Assembly: GCA_005765155.1 (NCBI GenBank)
Contig: VCCP01000002.1
Coordinates: 5,084,001-5,148,000 of the forward strand
Origin: Zelopaecilomyces penicillatus
Lineage: Eukaryota > Ascomycota > Sordariomycetes > Hypocreales > Pseudodiploosporaceae
Direction of reading: 5' to 3'
DNA length: 64,000 bases
In this document: piece after piece, positions 33,303-43,555 of the stretch
Numbering within the stretch: position 1 is the stretch's first letter
How the letters are laid out: each line of letters begins with the position of its first letter
Position numbers and translations under genes: made by a program
Notes under the pieces: generated by a model
Told to the model about the DNA's origin: nothing
The model's input: only the letters and a program-made list of their open reading frames with translations
The model's database searches: none

Positions 33303-36300
33303 AGCGACAAATGTGATAAGATTGGTTGAAGAGGATCTATAAGTGAAACTTTGCTGAATCAAAGATCAAAACCCCGAGCCCAACAGGCCCCCTACAGTCG
33401 GGGGGTTGTTTCTCTCCTCTCCGCCACAACCGCGTCTATGCTGTCTCGGGTTTTTGTCTAACAGCACGAGGGAGCGAGTCGTTTTAGTGTAGAAATATTT
33501 ATAAATCTCCACGCCACAAGGAGTCCAACACAGATTTCGACAGGGAGGAGGGCCGCTTTCTGGTCCTTCTTCTAGCGTGTGATAGATAACTGCAACAAAA
33601 TAAAATGAAAAGAAAAGAAAAGCCAAAGGACAGCCAACGAGAGAGTGAGAGCCTCAGATAAAGTTTAAGGATTGAACTAATATATATATATATGTACTGT
33701 CTCAATGTGTGTGTACGGACGAAGGGTGGTTGGCTGGCGGCAATGCACGGCCAGGCCAGGCCATTGAAGCAGATGCGCTATTAGGTGGGATGCTGTCGGC
33801 TGTCATGCTCAGCATGCATGCGGCGTGCTGAACAGGGATTGGAAAGAAGAAGAAAAAAAGAAAGGGAGGGGGTAAATGGCGCCGTATTTTTGGGTCTCGC
33901 CGGCAGACAAGACCCGTTGGGTTGCTGCTGATGAAAAAGGGTAATTAATGACTTCCATTTTGTTGTTGATGTTGTTGGTGTTGGTGTTGGTGTTGGTGAT
34001 GGCATTGAGCGATGTTGATGTTAGTTCCATGTGTAAGTTTCCCATCGCAACCGCATAATGACGGCACATCATTTCAAACCAATTACCTCTGTCTGTAATA
34101 CTCCGTACACCCCAAAGGCTAGTCAGTCTGCAGTAATTAATAGTGTGTATGAGTACCTATGAGTCCAAGGTTTTCCCATCTGAGACCCTCCCCAGACTTT
34201 TGCTCTTTCTCATCCCGCCCTTCCTCCTCCCCCTGGCGTCTTATCAGTGGAGTCAGCCGGAACAAGCCCCCAGCCAAGCAAAACTTGATATTTGTACTTG
34301 TACAGTACATTTCTATTATGAGTAGGTAGGTATTATGGCACTCTTCTGTACAGTTACATACTTCGTATATCCACAAGTCATAACGATGTGGGGGAGCGCA
34401 AAACACGGCAAAGAAAGTCTGTGTGGTTCCAGGTCTGCATCTATCTACGTGCGTGCGTGTGCTGGCTGGCTGGCTCGGACTGTAGCCACAGAAAAGATGT
34501 TGACCCCCCGGCACTTGATGCATCAAAGCTCCAGGATCAGGCATCAGGGCCTCCAGAATGGAAGCGGGCCAGTGGGCCAGGGAAAGACTGTTTAAAAAAA
34601 AAACGTTGTAGATTTGCGCTTGCAGCCGTCGGTCTCGTCTGAGGGTTGTGGGTTAGACCCGCGCAAAAAAGAGGCTGTTGGCCAAGGTACTAGGTAGATA
34701 ATAAGCAATGTGGATAAACATGGAATCATTGTACATTGACCGCCAACAACCATGTTTCGAAACTTGGACATATGTAAAGACTGGAAAACGGACTCTATAT
34801 TTCATGGGTTGGAGGATTCAAGGATTGTCCTTGTCAAACGCACGCAAAAAGTCTTGGATAACCTATTTTGGGAAGACGTGCAGCAACATCCGCCCGCCCT
34901 CCAAATGACTTGTGGTCAAAACGTCTTTTATCAACAAAGTAATGATCACCTACTTGGAGAGAACGAGGAGTATCTTTCTGTATCTTTGACCGATTATCTG
35001 TGTGTGTTGTAACTGTTCCGTTATAAGAGCATCTGTCATGGAATTTCTGAATCGGTCAACATCCCTTGTGTCAGTGCTTTTTCATTGTGTCTCGCTTGGC
35101 ATCCATGTGACAAAACGATTTGGCTCACAGCCCCCCCTCCCCCCTCGATCCTAGTTTTGTGCGGGGAATGTAGGATAATCACTGTATGAATGCGGAAAAG
35201 GAAGGATTCTGTCATTGCAGCATTGTAGAATTCAATGTGCATGTGCATGTGTGTGTGCATCATCAGTATCCATCAGACCCATCGTCAACAACACTACTAT
35301 TCGTCAACATCCACATACATCATCATCATCATCTACAACAAGCTTCTCCGGCTTCGGAAGACGGGCCCCCGGTGTGAAAAACGACCAATAAGGGTATCTC
35401 GATGGGCTTTTCCCCGTATAATACATGCAAACTGTCACAGAGCCGAATGACTAGACGAGCCATGCATGGCCTTGTATGGCAAACAAACCAACCAAACCAC
35501 AAAAAAAACGCATGTCGCAGCCGATGCATCATCAAACTTGTATCAAAGGCACGGCATGACGGCTGCAGCCGCACACGGGTAGCATAGCCTGCATTGGGGC
35601 CTTCTCTCCGTCTCTAATCAATAAATCTATCAAATAATCATCTGTTCATTGGCGAAACGGGCACGGGGTTTTCGAGAGCCACTCACACACATCCAAGTGT
35701 CCGTCCAGCATGCGGCCCGAGTTCTGTCCGTTAAACCCTCCCGTTTTATTTGCATGCTTGATGTGCATGTGGTCCATATTGCATCCTGCCTAGAGAATTG
35801 GATTGCATGTAGGCATTGCTCTTACTTTGGCCTGCCGTGAGCTGCCGTGTCTTGCTACAGTTCCAGCCCGGATACCCGATCGCGACTAATCCGCAAGAGA
35901 AACGGGGCAAATAGAAGTCTTGCATTCTGAGAACCCGTTGTTGCATCAGGGGAGACTCAATGCTAAATAGACCTCAAGTCGGTGCATATAGTGATACTCA
36001 TGCAAGCCTATATATTGAGCTCAGCATTACTCGCGAGCAGAATCCAAAGCTCCATGTTGTCGACATGCAGACATGTGAGGCTGATTGTACCATAAAACGT
36101 CTTCTCCCCTGGCGCTATCATCATATCCAAATAAGTAGGCGTGACAAGGCACAGACTCTCCATAGGGTCATAATGTAGTTGAGAACGCACAGTAAAGTAA
36201 ATACTAGAAAAGCCTCCAGCAAAAACACAAGCCCATCCATCATATGCCAGAATCAGTCATCATTTTTGCCATTTGCCAATGTTGTACACGTACACAGCAT

Positions 36301-36358
36301 ATCTCTCATACACACAAAATATTCCCCAAATGCTATCATCCCAATTTATATCCTATCC
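33303..36358. other. 3-kb region without a supported gene
   Basis: The longest gene-free stretch. It holds a (TA)n run near 33681-33692, a TTG/GTG-type repeat at about 33960-34000, CT- and T-rich tracts, and an 86-codon plus-strand frame at 34752-35012 with protein-like composition but no recognisable family. No tRNA, transposon or CRISPR seen. Confidence 0.4.
33958..34001. repeat. Interrupted TTG/GTG repeat
   Basis: A run of TTG, GTG and TTGGTG units in non-coding DNA (for example ttggtgttggtgttggtgtt). Confidence 0.7.
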
Positions 36359-37561
36359 TCATATCTTGCCCGACAGCCAGTCTCTTTCCTTATTCTTCGC
36401 CAACCCAGCTGTCCCCGTCACCGGCAGATCACGCTTCCTCAACTCCTCCTCAATCACCTTCCATCGTCCCACAGACACCTCCTTGTCAATCGGTCCAATC
36501 TTGCGGTCGTGCATCGCAACGTTGGGTAAGCCGTGCAGGTCACTGCGCCGTTCGAGAAGAAGCTCAGCAAGCTTCGTGGGCTTCGACTGCTTGGAGGCGA
36601 GCGTTAGGATGTGTTTGATGGAGCGGGCGGCGCCGAGCTTGGCGTCGGGAATGAGGTTGCCAGTAAGTTGATAGAGACGTTTGCGGAGCTGGTGCTTGTA
36701 GTCAGTAATGTACTCTGCAGAAAAGGAAAGAAGAATGTAACGTACTGCAAACTTCATATGGTCGTCCACCACAACGTCCTTCCAAGCTGAATCCCACGTC
36801 TTAACCATCTCCTTCGCCTCATCGACGGAAATGTTCTCTGAAGCCTCCAGAGTCTCTGCCTCACTGTTCAGAGACTGGACCACGGCCGAGGTATCTCCCT
36901 TGAGAGTTGCCTTGCCATCCTGCACCTCAATCTGGAGAGCCAATGCCTGATCCAAATCACTCCTAGATCCCTTCGACCACTTCTGCGTCGCCCAACTGGA
37001 CGAAGATGATGTCCCCTGAAGAGACAAAGCCTCAACCAAAGCCCTCCTCAGGTAAACCTCAAGCACTTCCTTCTCAATGAGCTTCTCGGAGCTGCCAAAG
37101 CCCCTAAACTCGTTCTCCTCACCCCAATGACCCGGCTGATCCCACCATGTGTTCAGCGCCCCAATTTCCTCAAGATCCTGAACATTTGTGGCTGGAATGT
37201 ACGTAGGATCTACTGATTTCAACTCCTTTTCTGTCGTCGCTTCGCTGCGTCTTAGAGGCAGAGCCAGGCGGGAGTTGCGGACGGCGGACGGAGTCTTGTC
37301 CTGGCGTGGTTGATATTCCAGTGCCTCCTCTGGCAGATTCGATGGGTCCTCAGGCTCAGGCCTCTGTGTGTAAGGGTCCTCGGGCCCGGGAGCTTCGCCC
37401 TTCCATAGCTTGCCACGAACCCATTCCGTGTTCTTCCCCCGAGCTGCGCAGGTTGTAGAGAGAGTGCGGGCGGCAGCGAATGGTGCTCGAGTCGGGGCCG
37501 ATGAGGGCGCAATCGCCAATTGCAGAGACTGGAGTCCCCGTACCCGTGGTATCCGAGGCAT
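36359..37561 (-). CDS. Mitochondrial large-subunit ribosomal protein, mL50-like
   Basis: A probable mitoribosome subunit of 381 residues from exons 37561-36746 and 36688-36359. The start at 37561 (MPRIPRVRGLQSLQLAIAPS) opens a basic, Ser/Ala-rich targeting sequence (RAPFAAARTLSTTCAARGK); an upstream in-frame ATG at 37693 gives a less suitable start. The 57-nt intron (GTACGT donor, CTGAC branch, CACCAG acceptor) contains no stop and is a multiple of three, so it is easily missed; removing it joins MKFA to LRKRLYQLTGNLIPDAKL, which fits the family's QLTG-x-x-IPD element. The middle has WWDQPGHWGEENEFRGFGSS, another feature I associate with fungal mL50. The rest is charged and helical. It diverges from the Cys-rich membrane protein over 314 bp. 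Confidence 0.65.
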   Translation of the reverse strand: MPRIPRVRGLQSLQLAIAPSSAPTRAPFAAARTLSTTCAARGKNTEWVRGKLWKGEAPGPEDPYTQRPEPEDPSNLPEEALEYQPRQDKTPSAVRNSRLALPLRRSEATTEKELKSVDPTYIPATNVQDLEEIGALNTWWDQPGHWGEENEFRGFGSSEKLIEKEVLEVYLRRALVEALSLQGTSSSSSWATQKWSKGSRSDLDQALALQIEVQDGKATLKGDTSAVVQSLNSEAETLEASENISVDEAKEMVKTWDSAWKDVVVDDHMKFAVRYILLSFSAEYITDYKHQLRKRLYQLTGNLIPDAKLGAARSIKHILTLASKQSKPTKLAELLLERRSDLHGLPNVAMHDRKIGPIDKEVSVGRWKVIEEELRKRDLPVTGTAGLAKNKERDWLSGKI

Positions 37562-37875
37562 GGTTGATGTGTGGGTGATGCAGCGGCCTGTGCAGACCAA
37601 GTAGAATTGTATGGAGGATATGGATGAAGCTCGAAATTGAAGGCAACTTTTCCTCCAGACTGCGCGAGCAGGGGTCAGCAAGCAGCCCACCAACCAGATG
37701 GCAAGAGGCTAAGGTGGGTCCACGTTTTTGCCATCCACTACCAAATGCTGGGCGGGCTACACCACCAGCTAGAGAGAGCCTTGATAGTTTGGTAGTTAAT
37801 TGCAACAACACTCCTATCGCATCAGTCCTATTGTGAGCGCTGCTATCTGCAGATGCTGCGTCTGTCGCAATCGCC
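37562..37875. other. Short divergent promoter
   Basis: The 314 bp shared by the mL50-like gene (minus) and the Cys-rich membrane protein (plus). No clear motif noted. Confidence 0.4.
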
Positions 37876-38415
37876 ATGGCGCGAATCCGGTTTTTCTTAC
37901 TCGTAATAGCCGCAATTGTGGCCCTCGTCTCTGCCTCCTGTGCGTCATGGCGTCCGCGTCCTCCTCCCACCCTGGCGATTGTAGCAATCCTCCCACTGAC
38001 ACATGACGATACAGCGGCGCCGACTTTCTGCAAATGCACATGCTTCAAGAACAGTACAATCATACCTCTAGGGCCCCAACATCAATCTGGCAGCTCTCTC
38101 CGCCGATCTTCCGATCTCTTAGCCGAGCCCAATCTTCACATCCCCCGGTCCGCATCTACATCTTGTAGCCAATGCACCAAGTCCTTCTGCCTTAGCCAAG
38201 GCATTGGTTTCTGCAAGGATGCCAAGGAAGAAGACGTGGGCACCATGTGTTTCCAGCGCGACAGCAACAAAGACAAGATTATAGTTTGGGGTTTTCTGAT
38301 TGGAACCGTGGGACTTCTCGGATGGGCAGCATTCAAGCGAGTGGTGGAGTTACGTGAGGCGAGGGTAATAGGGCGACAGGATATCAACTATGAACCCATG
38401 GCCGGCGGCAGATGA
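37876..38415 (+). CDS. Conserved Cys-rich secretory-pathway membrane protein, function unknown
   Basis: A 154-residue protein from exons 37876-37939 and 38015-38415. The 75-nt intron (GTGCGT donor, CTGAC branch, ACAG acceptor) has no in-frame stop, so unspliced translation reads through as 179 residues. Splicing puts MARIRFFLLVIAAIVALVSA, a clean signal peptide, directly before SSAPTFCKCTCFKNSTIIPL. The lumenal part has paired cysteines (CKCTCF, CSQCTKSFC, GIGFCKDAKEEDVGTMCFQR) and an N-glycosylation site (NST). One membrane segment follows (IIVWGFLIGTVGLLGWAAFK), then a short cytosolic tail. I have seen this pattern in proteins across the Pezizomycotina but know of no assigned function. Likely a type I protein of the ER, vacuole or plasma membrane with several disulfides. 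Confidence 0.78.
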   Translation: MARIRFFLLVIAAIVALVSASCASWRPRPPPTLAIVAILPLTHDDTAAPTFCKCTCFKNSTIIPLGPQHQSGSSLRRSSDLLAEPNLHIPRSASTSCSQCTKSFCLSQGIGFCKDAKEEDVGTMCFQRDSNKDKIIVWGFLIGTVGLLGWAAFKRVVELREARVIGRQDINYEPMAGGR

Positions 38416-38761
38416 TTTCTATGCTTTAATAGTGCAATTTCTTTTCAATATATGCGCTGCAGGCGTTGGGGGTTATGTTTGAGACATCTCGTCCTCACGA
38501 GTATATAAAAGGGTTCATCATTGATATAAGGGTCTAGATGATGAATGTGCATGGCAGCAACTAAAATGCTTGACCAGCCTTAGGGAAGGTGATATTTTAT
38601 TCACATCTCACATATACCTTGGTCGCTTCCAACCAAGTCTCCACGCAACCTATTTTGTAGTGGATGTCACATACCCATCCTTCTCGACCCTAACGTGCCG
38701 CTCCTGATTCGTCGTCATCAGTTACAAAAGCCCTCACCATGTGCCAAATTTGATAAATGGA
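38416..38761. other. Convergent intergenic region
   Basis: The 346 bp between the ends of the Cys-rich membrane protein and DAHP synthase. Nothing recognised. Confidence 0.5.
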
Positions 38762-40249
38762 TTAATCTTCCTCCAACATGCTGACTTTGGCATCCTCGGG
38801 ATTGGGAGAGCTGCCGTTGATTTCTCGCCGAGCTCGCACCGCAGCCGCAAGATCCTCCAGAACAGTGATAGTGCTTTCCCAGTTAATACAGGCATCTGTG
38901 ATGCTGACACCGCGCTTCAGGCCAGAAGGGCCTTCTGCTGGCACCTTTTGGTTACCCTCGTTGATATTTGACTCAATCATGACTCCAACAATGGCCCTTT
39001 CGCCTTCACGCAGCTGGTCACCAATGACCTTGGCCACGTTGGGCTGGTTGTTGTGGTTCTTCTGCGAGTTACCTGGGCAATGTGTTAGCGCCATCATTTA
39101 TTCAGATACTAAAGCAGTGGTTTCAACTTACCATGGGAGCAATCAACCATAATAGCAAGCTTCTGACCCTTGTCCGAGAGAGCCTTCTTTGCCGCTTGAA
39201 CATTCTGCTTGTCAAAATTGGGCCCCTTGGATCCGCCTCGAAGAATCACAAAGCCATGCTCGTTGCCCTTAGTCCTGGTAATCGCAGCCAGACCCTGCTT
39301 GGTTACACCCAAGAAGTGGTGCTTTGCTGCGGCTGCACCGATGGCATCAATTGCCACGCCAAGGTTTCCATCGGTTCCATTCTTGAAGCCGACGGGGAAA
39401 GACAAACCGGAGGCAAGCTCACGGTGTAGCTGTGATTCGGTTGTACGGGCACCAATGGCACCAACCGAGATGCAGTCGGCGAGGAACTGTGGGGAGATGG
39501 TATCCAGCATCTCGCTGGCAATGGGCATGCCTCGCGATGTGAGGTCGACGAACAGTTGACGTGATACTCGAAGACCCTTGTTGATCTGGAAGGAAGAATC
39601 GATATCGGGATCGTTGATTAGGCCTTTCCAGCCAACAGTGGTTCGAGGTTTTTCAAGGTATGCGCGCATGACAATGCAGAGGTCGTCAGAGAGCTTTTCT
39701 GAAAGCTGCTTGAGCTGTCCAGCGTACTCGTGAGCAGCTTCGGGGTCGTGGATAGAGCAGGGGCCAACTACGACCAGTAGCCGGTCACTTCGTCCCATGA
39801 CAATATCTGCAGCATCATTGCGACCTTTGACGACGGTTTGGACTGCCGAAGCAGTCATGGGGATCTCAGAAGTGAGTAGAGCGGGTGGGATCAAGGGATC
39901 CTGTCCAAGCACTAGGGAAATGGGTCAGTATATCCGTTGTTGCGTCGGCGCATTGTATAGAGCCGACAGTGCCTCATCAATATCCTATCCGATGATGCCT
40001 TTGCTTGTCTAAATTCACATCCAAATACATCCATTCCCGACCTCAATAGAGCCAACTCGATGGTCAAAGACTAGAGTCTAACCATAGGAAACGAAGCAAG
40101 TAGTATCACATGTGAACATGTGGCGGAAAACAAACAGACCAACCCGCGTTTACCCAACCTTTTACTGTCTCAAAGGAATATTAACCAAAAAAAAAGAGCT
40201 CACCTCGAGTATCATCTGCCGCCAGTGGGGCAACGTCGAGTCCAGGCAT
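38762..40249 (-). CDS. 3-deoxy-D-arabino-heptulosonate 7-phosphate (DAHP) synthase
   Basis: The first enzyme of the shikimate pathway: it condenses phosphoenolpyruvate with erythrose 4-phosphate, feeding Phe, Tyr and Trp synthesis; cytosolic. Exons 40249-40204, 39911-39132 and 39072-38762 give 378 residues, normal for class I (Aro3/Aro4) enzymes. Hallmarks: VLGQDPLIPPALL near the N-terminus, VVGPCSIHDPEAAHEYA, MRAYLEKPRTTVGWKGLI, GARTTESQLHRELASGL, GFKNGTDG, the metal and substrate segment MVDCSHGNSQKNHNNQP and GVMIESNINEGNQ. The GPCSIHD and QINKGLRVSRQLF parts look closer to yeast Aro3 (Phe-sensitive) than to Aro4, but I do not commit to one. The 292-nt first intron follows codon 15. A TGAGTCA element lies 245 bp upstream of the ATG, which fits general amino-acid control. 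Confidence 0.95.
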
Positions 40250-40493
40250 CTTGGTGTTTTGAGAGCTTGACTTGGTGATGCAACTTTTTGGAGGGGTCGT
40301 GGATGATGGCGGGGTCAACAAAGACGCCCGATAAGGAACCTCTAGAAAAAGATCTTGGATAGACAGACAAGCTTCGGACGCAGTGAGCTATGCGATAGGG
40401 CAGAATCCTGGCGTTGGTTACAATCACCGGAAGTCAAGAATGCAGGCAGTTTGCGGGAGAGAGAGAAAAAGAAGAGAAGGAAATGCCGTCAAG

Positions 40494-40500
40494 TGAGTCA
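40494..40500 (-). promoter_or_regulatory. Gcn4/CPC1-type site (TGACTCA)
   Basis: TGAGTCA on the plus strand reads TGACTCA on the minus strand, the consensus of the bZIP activator Gcn4/CPC1/CpcA. It stands 245 bp upstream of the DAHP synthase ATG, a typical distance. Confidence 0.6.
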
Positions 40501-41100
40501 GAAGCCACACAGTCCGGCGCCGAGCAACCACTCCACTGGGAACATGACTTGACAAGTGCCGACATGCCAACCACCAAGGAAGCGACCGCAAAGACCACGC
40601 ACACACCACGGCCCAATGTGAAAAATCGGCGTAGCTTCGGAGGGAGTCCCGCCCCGATGCCGTTTGGCATCTTGGAGATTCTATTATACCATCCATTTAG
40701 ACATGGTTACGTCAGGCGGATCCAGACCCAATAGAGTGACCTGGTTTTGAAATATGCCGGTGGCCGGAGGGTGAGATAAGGACGGCTCTCGCTGTTGTTG
40801 TTCCTCAAAGTCTTTCGTTGAGCGGCCTCGCTCGTGACATCACACAGCTCTTCCAATTGATATAGAGTTTCTTAGCAGCAAGCTCCATAGCCAGTGGAGA
40901 TTTTTAAGTATTCAAACTATTCATAATCCACCGCGCACAAGCTTCACCCACCTTTTACGTGTTCGTTTACAGCAGATGCAATACGTGATTTCGATCATGT
41001 ATTGGATCAATTGCTCGCGTGTGCTTCCAATCAACCTCCGTGACATGAAAGGAAGGGGAAGAGTAAAAGACGGAGGACAAAAACTACAAAGGACATGGTC

Positions 41101-41105
41101 AAAAA
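41101..41105 (-). terminator. Pol III terminator of tRNA-Asn copy 1
   Basis: TTTTT on the minus strand, 10 nt beyond the tRNA 3' end. Confidence 0.6.
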
Positions 41106-41115
41106 GTGAATTACA

Positions 41116-41218
41116 CTCCTCCGGGAAGGCTCGAACTTCCAACCTCCTGATCGCAGTTTTCCGTTTTGAGGCGGGTAACATAACAGTCAGACGCGCTAGC
41201 CAATTGCGCCACAGAGGA
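41116..41218 (-). tRNA. tRNA-Asn (GTT), 29-nt intron
   Basis: On the minus strand TCCTCTG pairs with CGGAGGA (one T-G pair), followed by discriminator G. The D arm (GGCGCAATTGGCTAGCGCG), anticodon loop CTGTTA with GTT, and T arm (GGAAGTTCGAGCCTTCC) are clear. A 29-nt intron interrupts directly after the base 3' of the anticodon. The mature sequence is 74 nt and is identical to the copy at 60289-60402. Confidence 0.95.
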
Positions 41219-43555
41219 ATTGTGGGCTATTTACTGGATGTCCAGATGTGGAAAGAGCGACCGAATGTATTCCTAAGTATGCTGTGCTCAAAAAATCTCT
41301 TCCAAGTGTTGTGAACTGACCATGCAACCTCATACATGGTCAACAAAGAATTGAGATGCCTTTCTAGTTTCTAGTTTTAAAGTGAAATCGGCAAGTATTA
41401 GTAGCTTAAACAATCTTACTTATCGTCGGCTAGAACGATGCCAATTGGTAGAGATGTTTTCTACTAGCTTGACAAGCTGAACTTATGCCGCCATTTTAAA
41501 AAGCCATGTTGAGACAACACAACATGAACAGGTATATAATAACTAATCGAGCACAATATACGCGTCAATTATGATGAAAGAATTAATATTTTTTGCGGCA
41601 GCCAAATGTCAAGTAATTACTAGTAGTTCTCAACCGTATCTGAAACTGGGCGTGTTCTTGATGATTTTCTGATCTGTTACAGGGTAAGACTTCAACTTAT
41701 CGGAACATCGGAACCTTAGACAACGCAACGTTGAAAAGAGATATTAATCAGTAATACCTAGCCGAGTGTTTATGTCTTCATTTAGTCAAGGCATAGAAAT
41801 CTTGTAGTTCACTTTTCGCTTTGGAATAACACGGACAACTCAAGCCAGTGTTTCCTTGATTTGGCGTTGCATGATCCTCCATGTAAAAAGGCTGACTTCC
41901 TTACTCAGACTTATTCACGTACCCCGAGAATGTCATTAACACTCCCCTGTCATCATCAATTGTGACCCGTGGCAATAGTACAGATCAAATCACTAACGCG
42001 ACTCAAGTGACGACGACTATCGTGTCATCATCGGTTGACGTTTGTTCCATCAGTGAAGCATATCTGAAACAACCCGCTTACGCTGGCGTTTTGTGGACAC
42101 TACACCACAATTCTTTTCTTTGATGTATGGACACACTGGGCCCCGGCTTCGGCTTGGTCAGGATGTGAAATCAATTGAACGAAACATAAAAAATGCGTGT
42201 TATTCTGGTATTCTAGCAGGAATCCGTAAATCTCTGGTTGCGTTGATCAGTATTGCCTACTAACTACCTAGGTTGTAGTGAAGCCTCCTGCCAGAATGGA
42301 CTGGTTACTTGGTTGCTCTGGGGCCTGGCTGGCTACGTAATGTGTACTGACTAAGGGCCAGGGCAAGGTGGGTCTAGACATCCCTTCAAGACGATCATCC
42401 CAGTCTGGGGACGTATTTTAGCGGGGCAATACGGGACTTGTCATGGTGTTTTCGGCTTTTTGCAGAAGCACACTAGGTGAATTCAGGTGACTGGTACTGT
42501 GTACTAACGTGCCACCTAATTTTAAGCCCAAACCAAGGCACCCAATACTGATGACCAGGCGCACATAACATGTGCAGGAGGTCAGGTATCGTATACCCAG
42601 GATGCAATCACCACAGTGAATGCTGGTTGCATTCTCGACTCTCCGCGCCAGGAATCGCTCCCTTTAACCAACGGCTGCTCTCCATCACATTGCATCATCT
42701 TGTCGTCTTGTTCCGACCCTGCATTCTCGCCATACCTCCTCGTTTACCCCCCATACAATTCCTCCTTTAATTGAACCCGCAGGTGGCGCAGGTCCGCTGC
42801 TCTGGCTTCTTGCGCTTTTGCTGCGACGCCACCTCTAGTTTGTTTTGACCACGTCCTTTCTGAGTATAAGGCGGATTCTGCCTGCGCGCCTGCCTGCCAC
42901 TCCTTTTCCTTACAAAACCTCAATATTCCCCCTTCAGCCTCCTTGCCTGATTCTCCTGCTCCTGCATTCGAAGCATTGGACTTGACCCGGCATCAACGGT
43001 TGTGCTACAGTGCTGGCTTCCAAGTTTCCGCTGCAACCACTAGGTAGTACCAAGTGCTCCACTTCGTACCCAGTACGAGTACCTAGGACTGAGCACCGAG
43101 CACTGAACACAGCACTAAGCAAGCACTGAGCATCGGCGAAGGGTCTCGGGCTCGGCTTGTGTTGGTGGCATTCCAGCTTGCCCCTCACGCTTGCACTTCA
43201 CGCTTACACGCCCGCAAGCCGACAGCGGCCGGTTCAGCGCCGCGCTGCTTCAGCTTAGCCTCCCCCAAGAACGCCGTCCGTCAGGCATCCTAGAGTACAA
43301 CAGAAGCAACGACTTCCATCCATCCCCTTCGCTCATCCACCTCCTGCATATCAGCCCACGGAGGAACTTGCACACTGGGCAGACGCAGCCATATATCCAA
43401 GCCTGTGCCTCCCACCATCTTGCTGATTGCCGCGACAATCTGTTTTGGTATCCCAGCACTCACCCATAATCCCATCATTACCGTTCATTTCTATCACGAA
43501 GACACAATACACACCCTCACTTAGCTAGCCGACCCTGATCAAGCCGGCTTTCAAC
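41219..43555. other. 2.3-kb upstream region of the 290-residue unknown gene
   Basis: The left half (to about 42,100) is AT-rich without features. From about 42,700 it becomes CT-rich, a usual sign of fungal promoters and leaders, so the gene starting at 43556 may have a long 5' leader; several short upstream ATGs occur there. An imperfect direct repeat of GAGCAC/AGCACT units lies at about 43087-43135. Confidence 0.4.
43087..43135. repeat. Short AGCACTGA-type tandem repeat
   Basis: Four to five imperfect copies of (G)AGCACTGA/AGCACTAAG in the probable leader of the gene at 43556. Confidence 0.6.

Larger units (their letters stand above)
40250..41115. other. Upstream region of DAHP synthase, up to tRNA-Asn
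   Basis: Holds the TGAGTCA site at 40494-40500 and a purine-rich tract just before it (40456-40483). No gene supported; overlapping open frames at 40414-40734 lack family features. Confidence 0.5.

Noticed and set aside
34570..34690. tRNA-like T-arm resemblance (gggttagaccc)
   Set aside because: No acceptor stem, D arm or anticodon arm can be built around it.
36689..36719. A 31-nt intron in the mL50-like gene ending at the first TGCAG
   Set aside because: Too short for a fungal intron and it breaks the frame; the 57-nt alternative with CTGAC branch and CACCAG acceptor restores family sequence.
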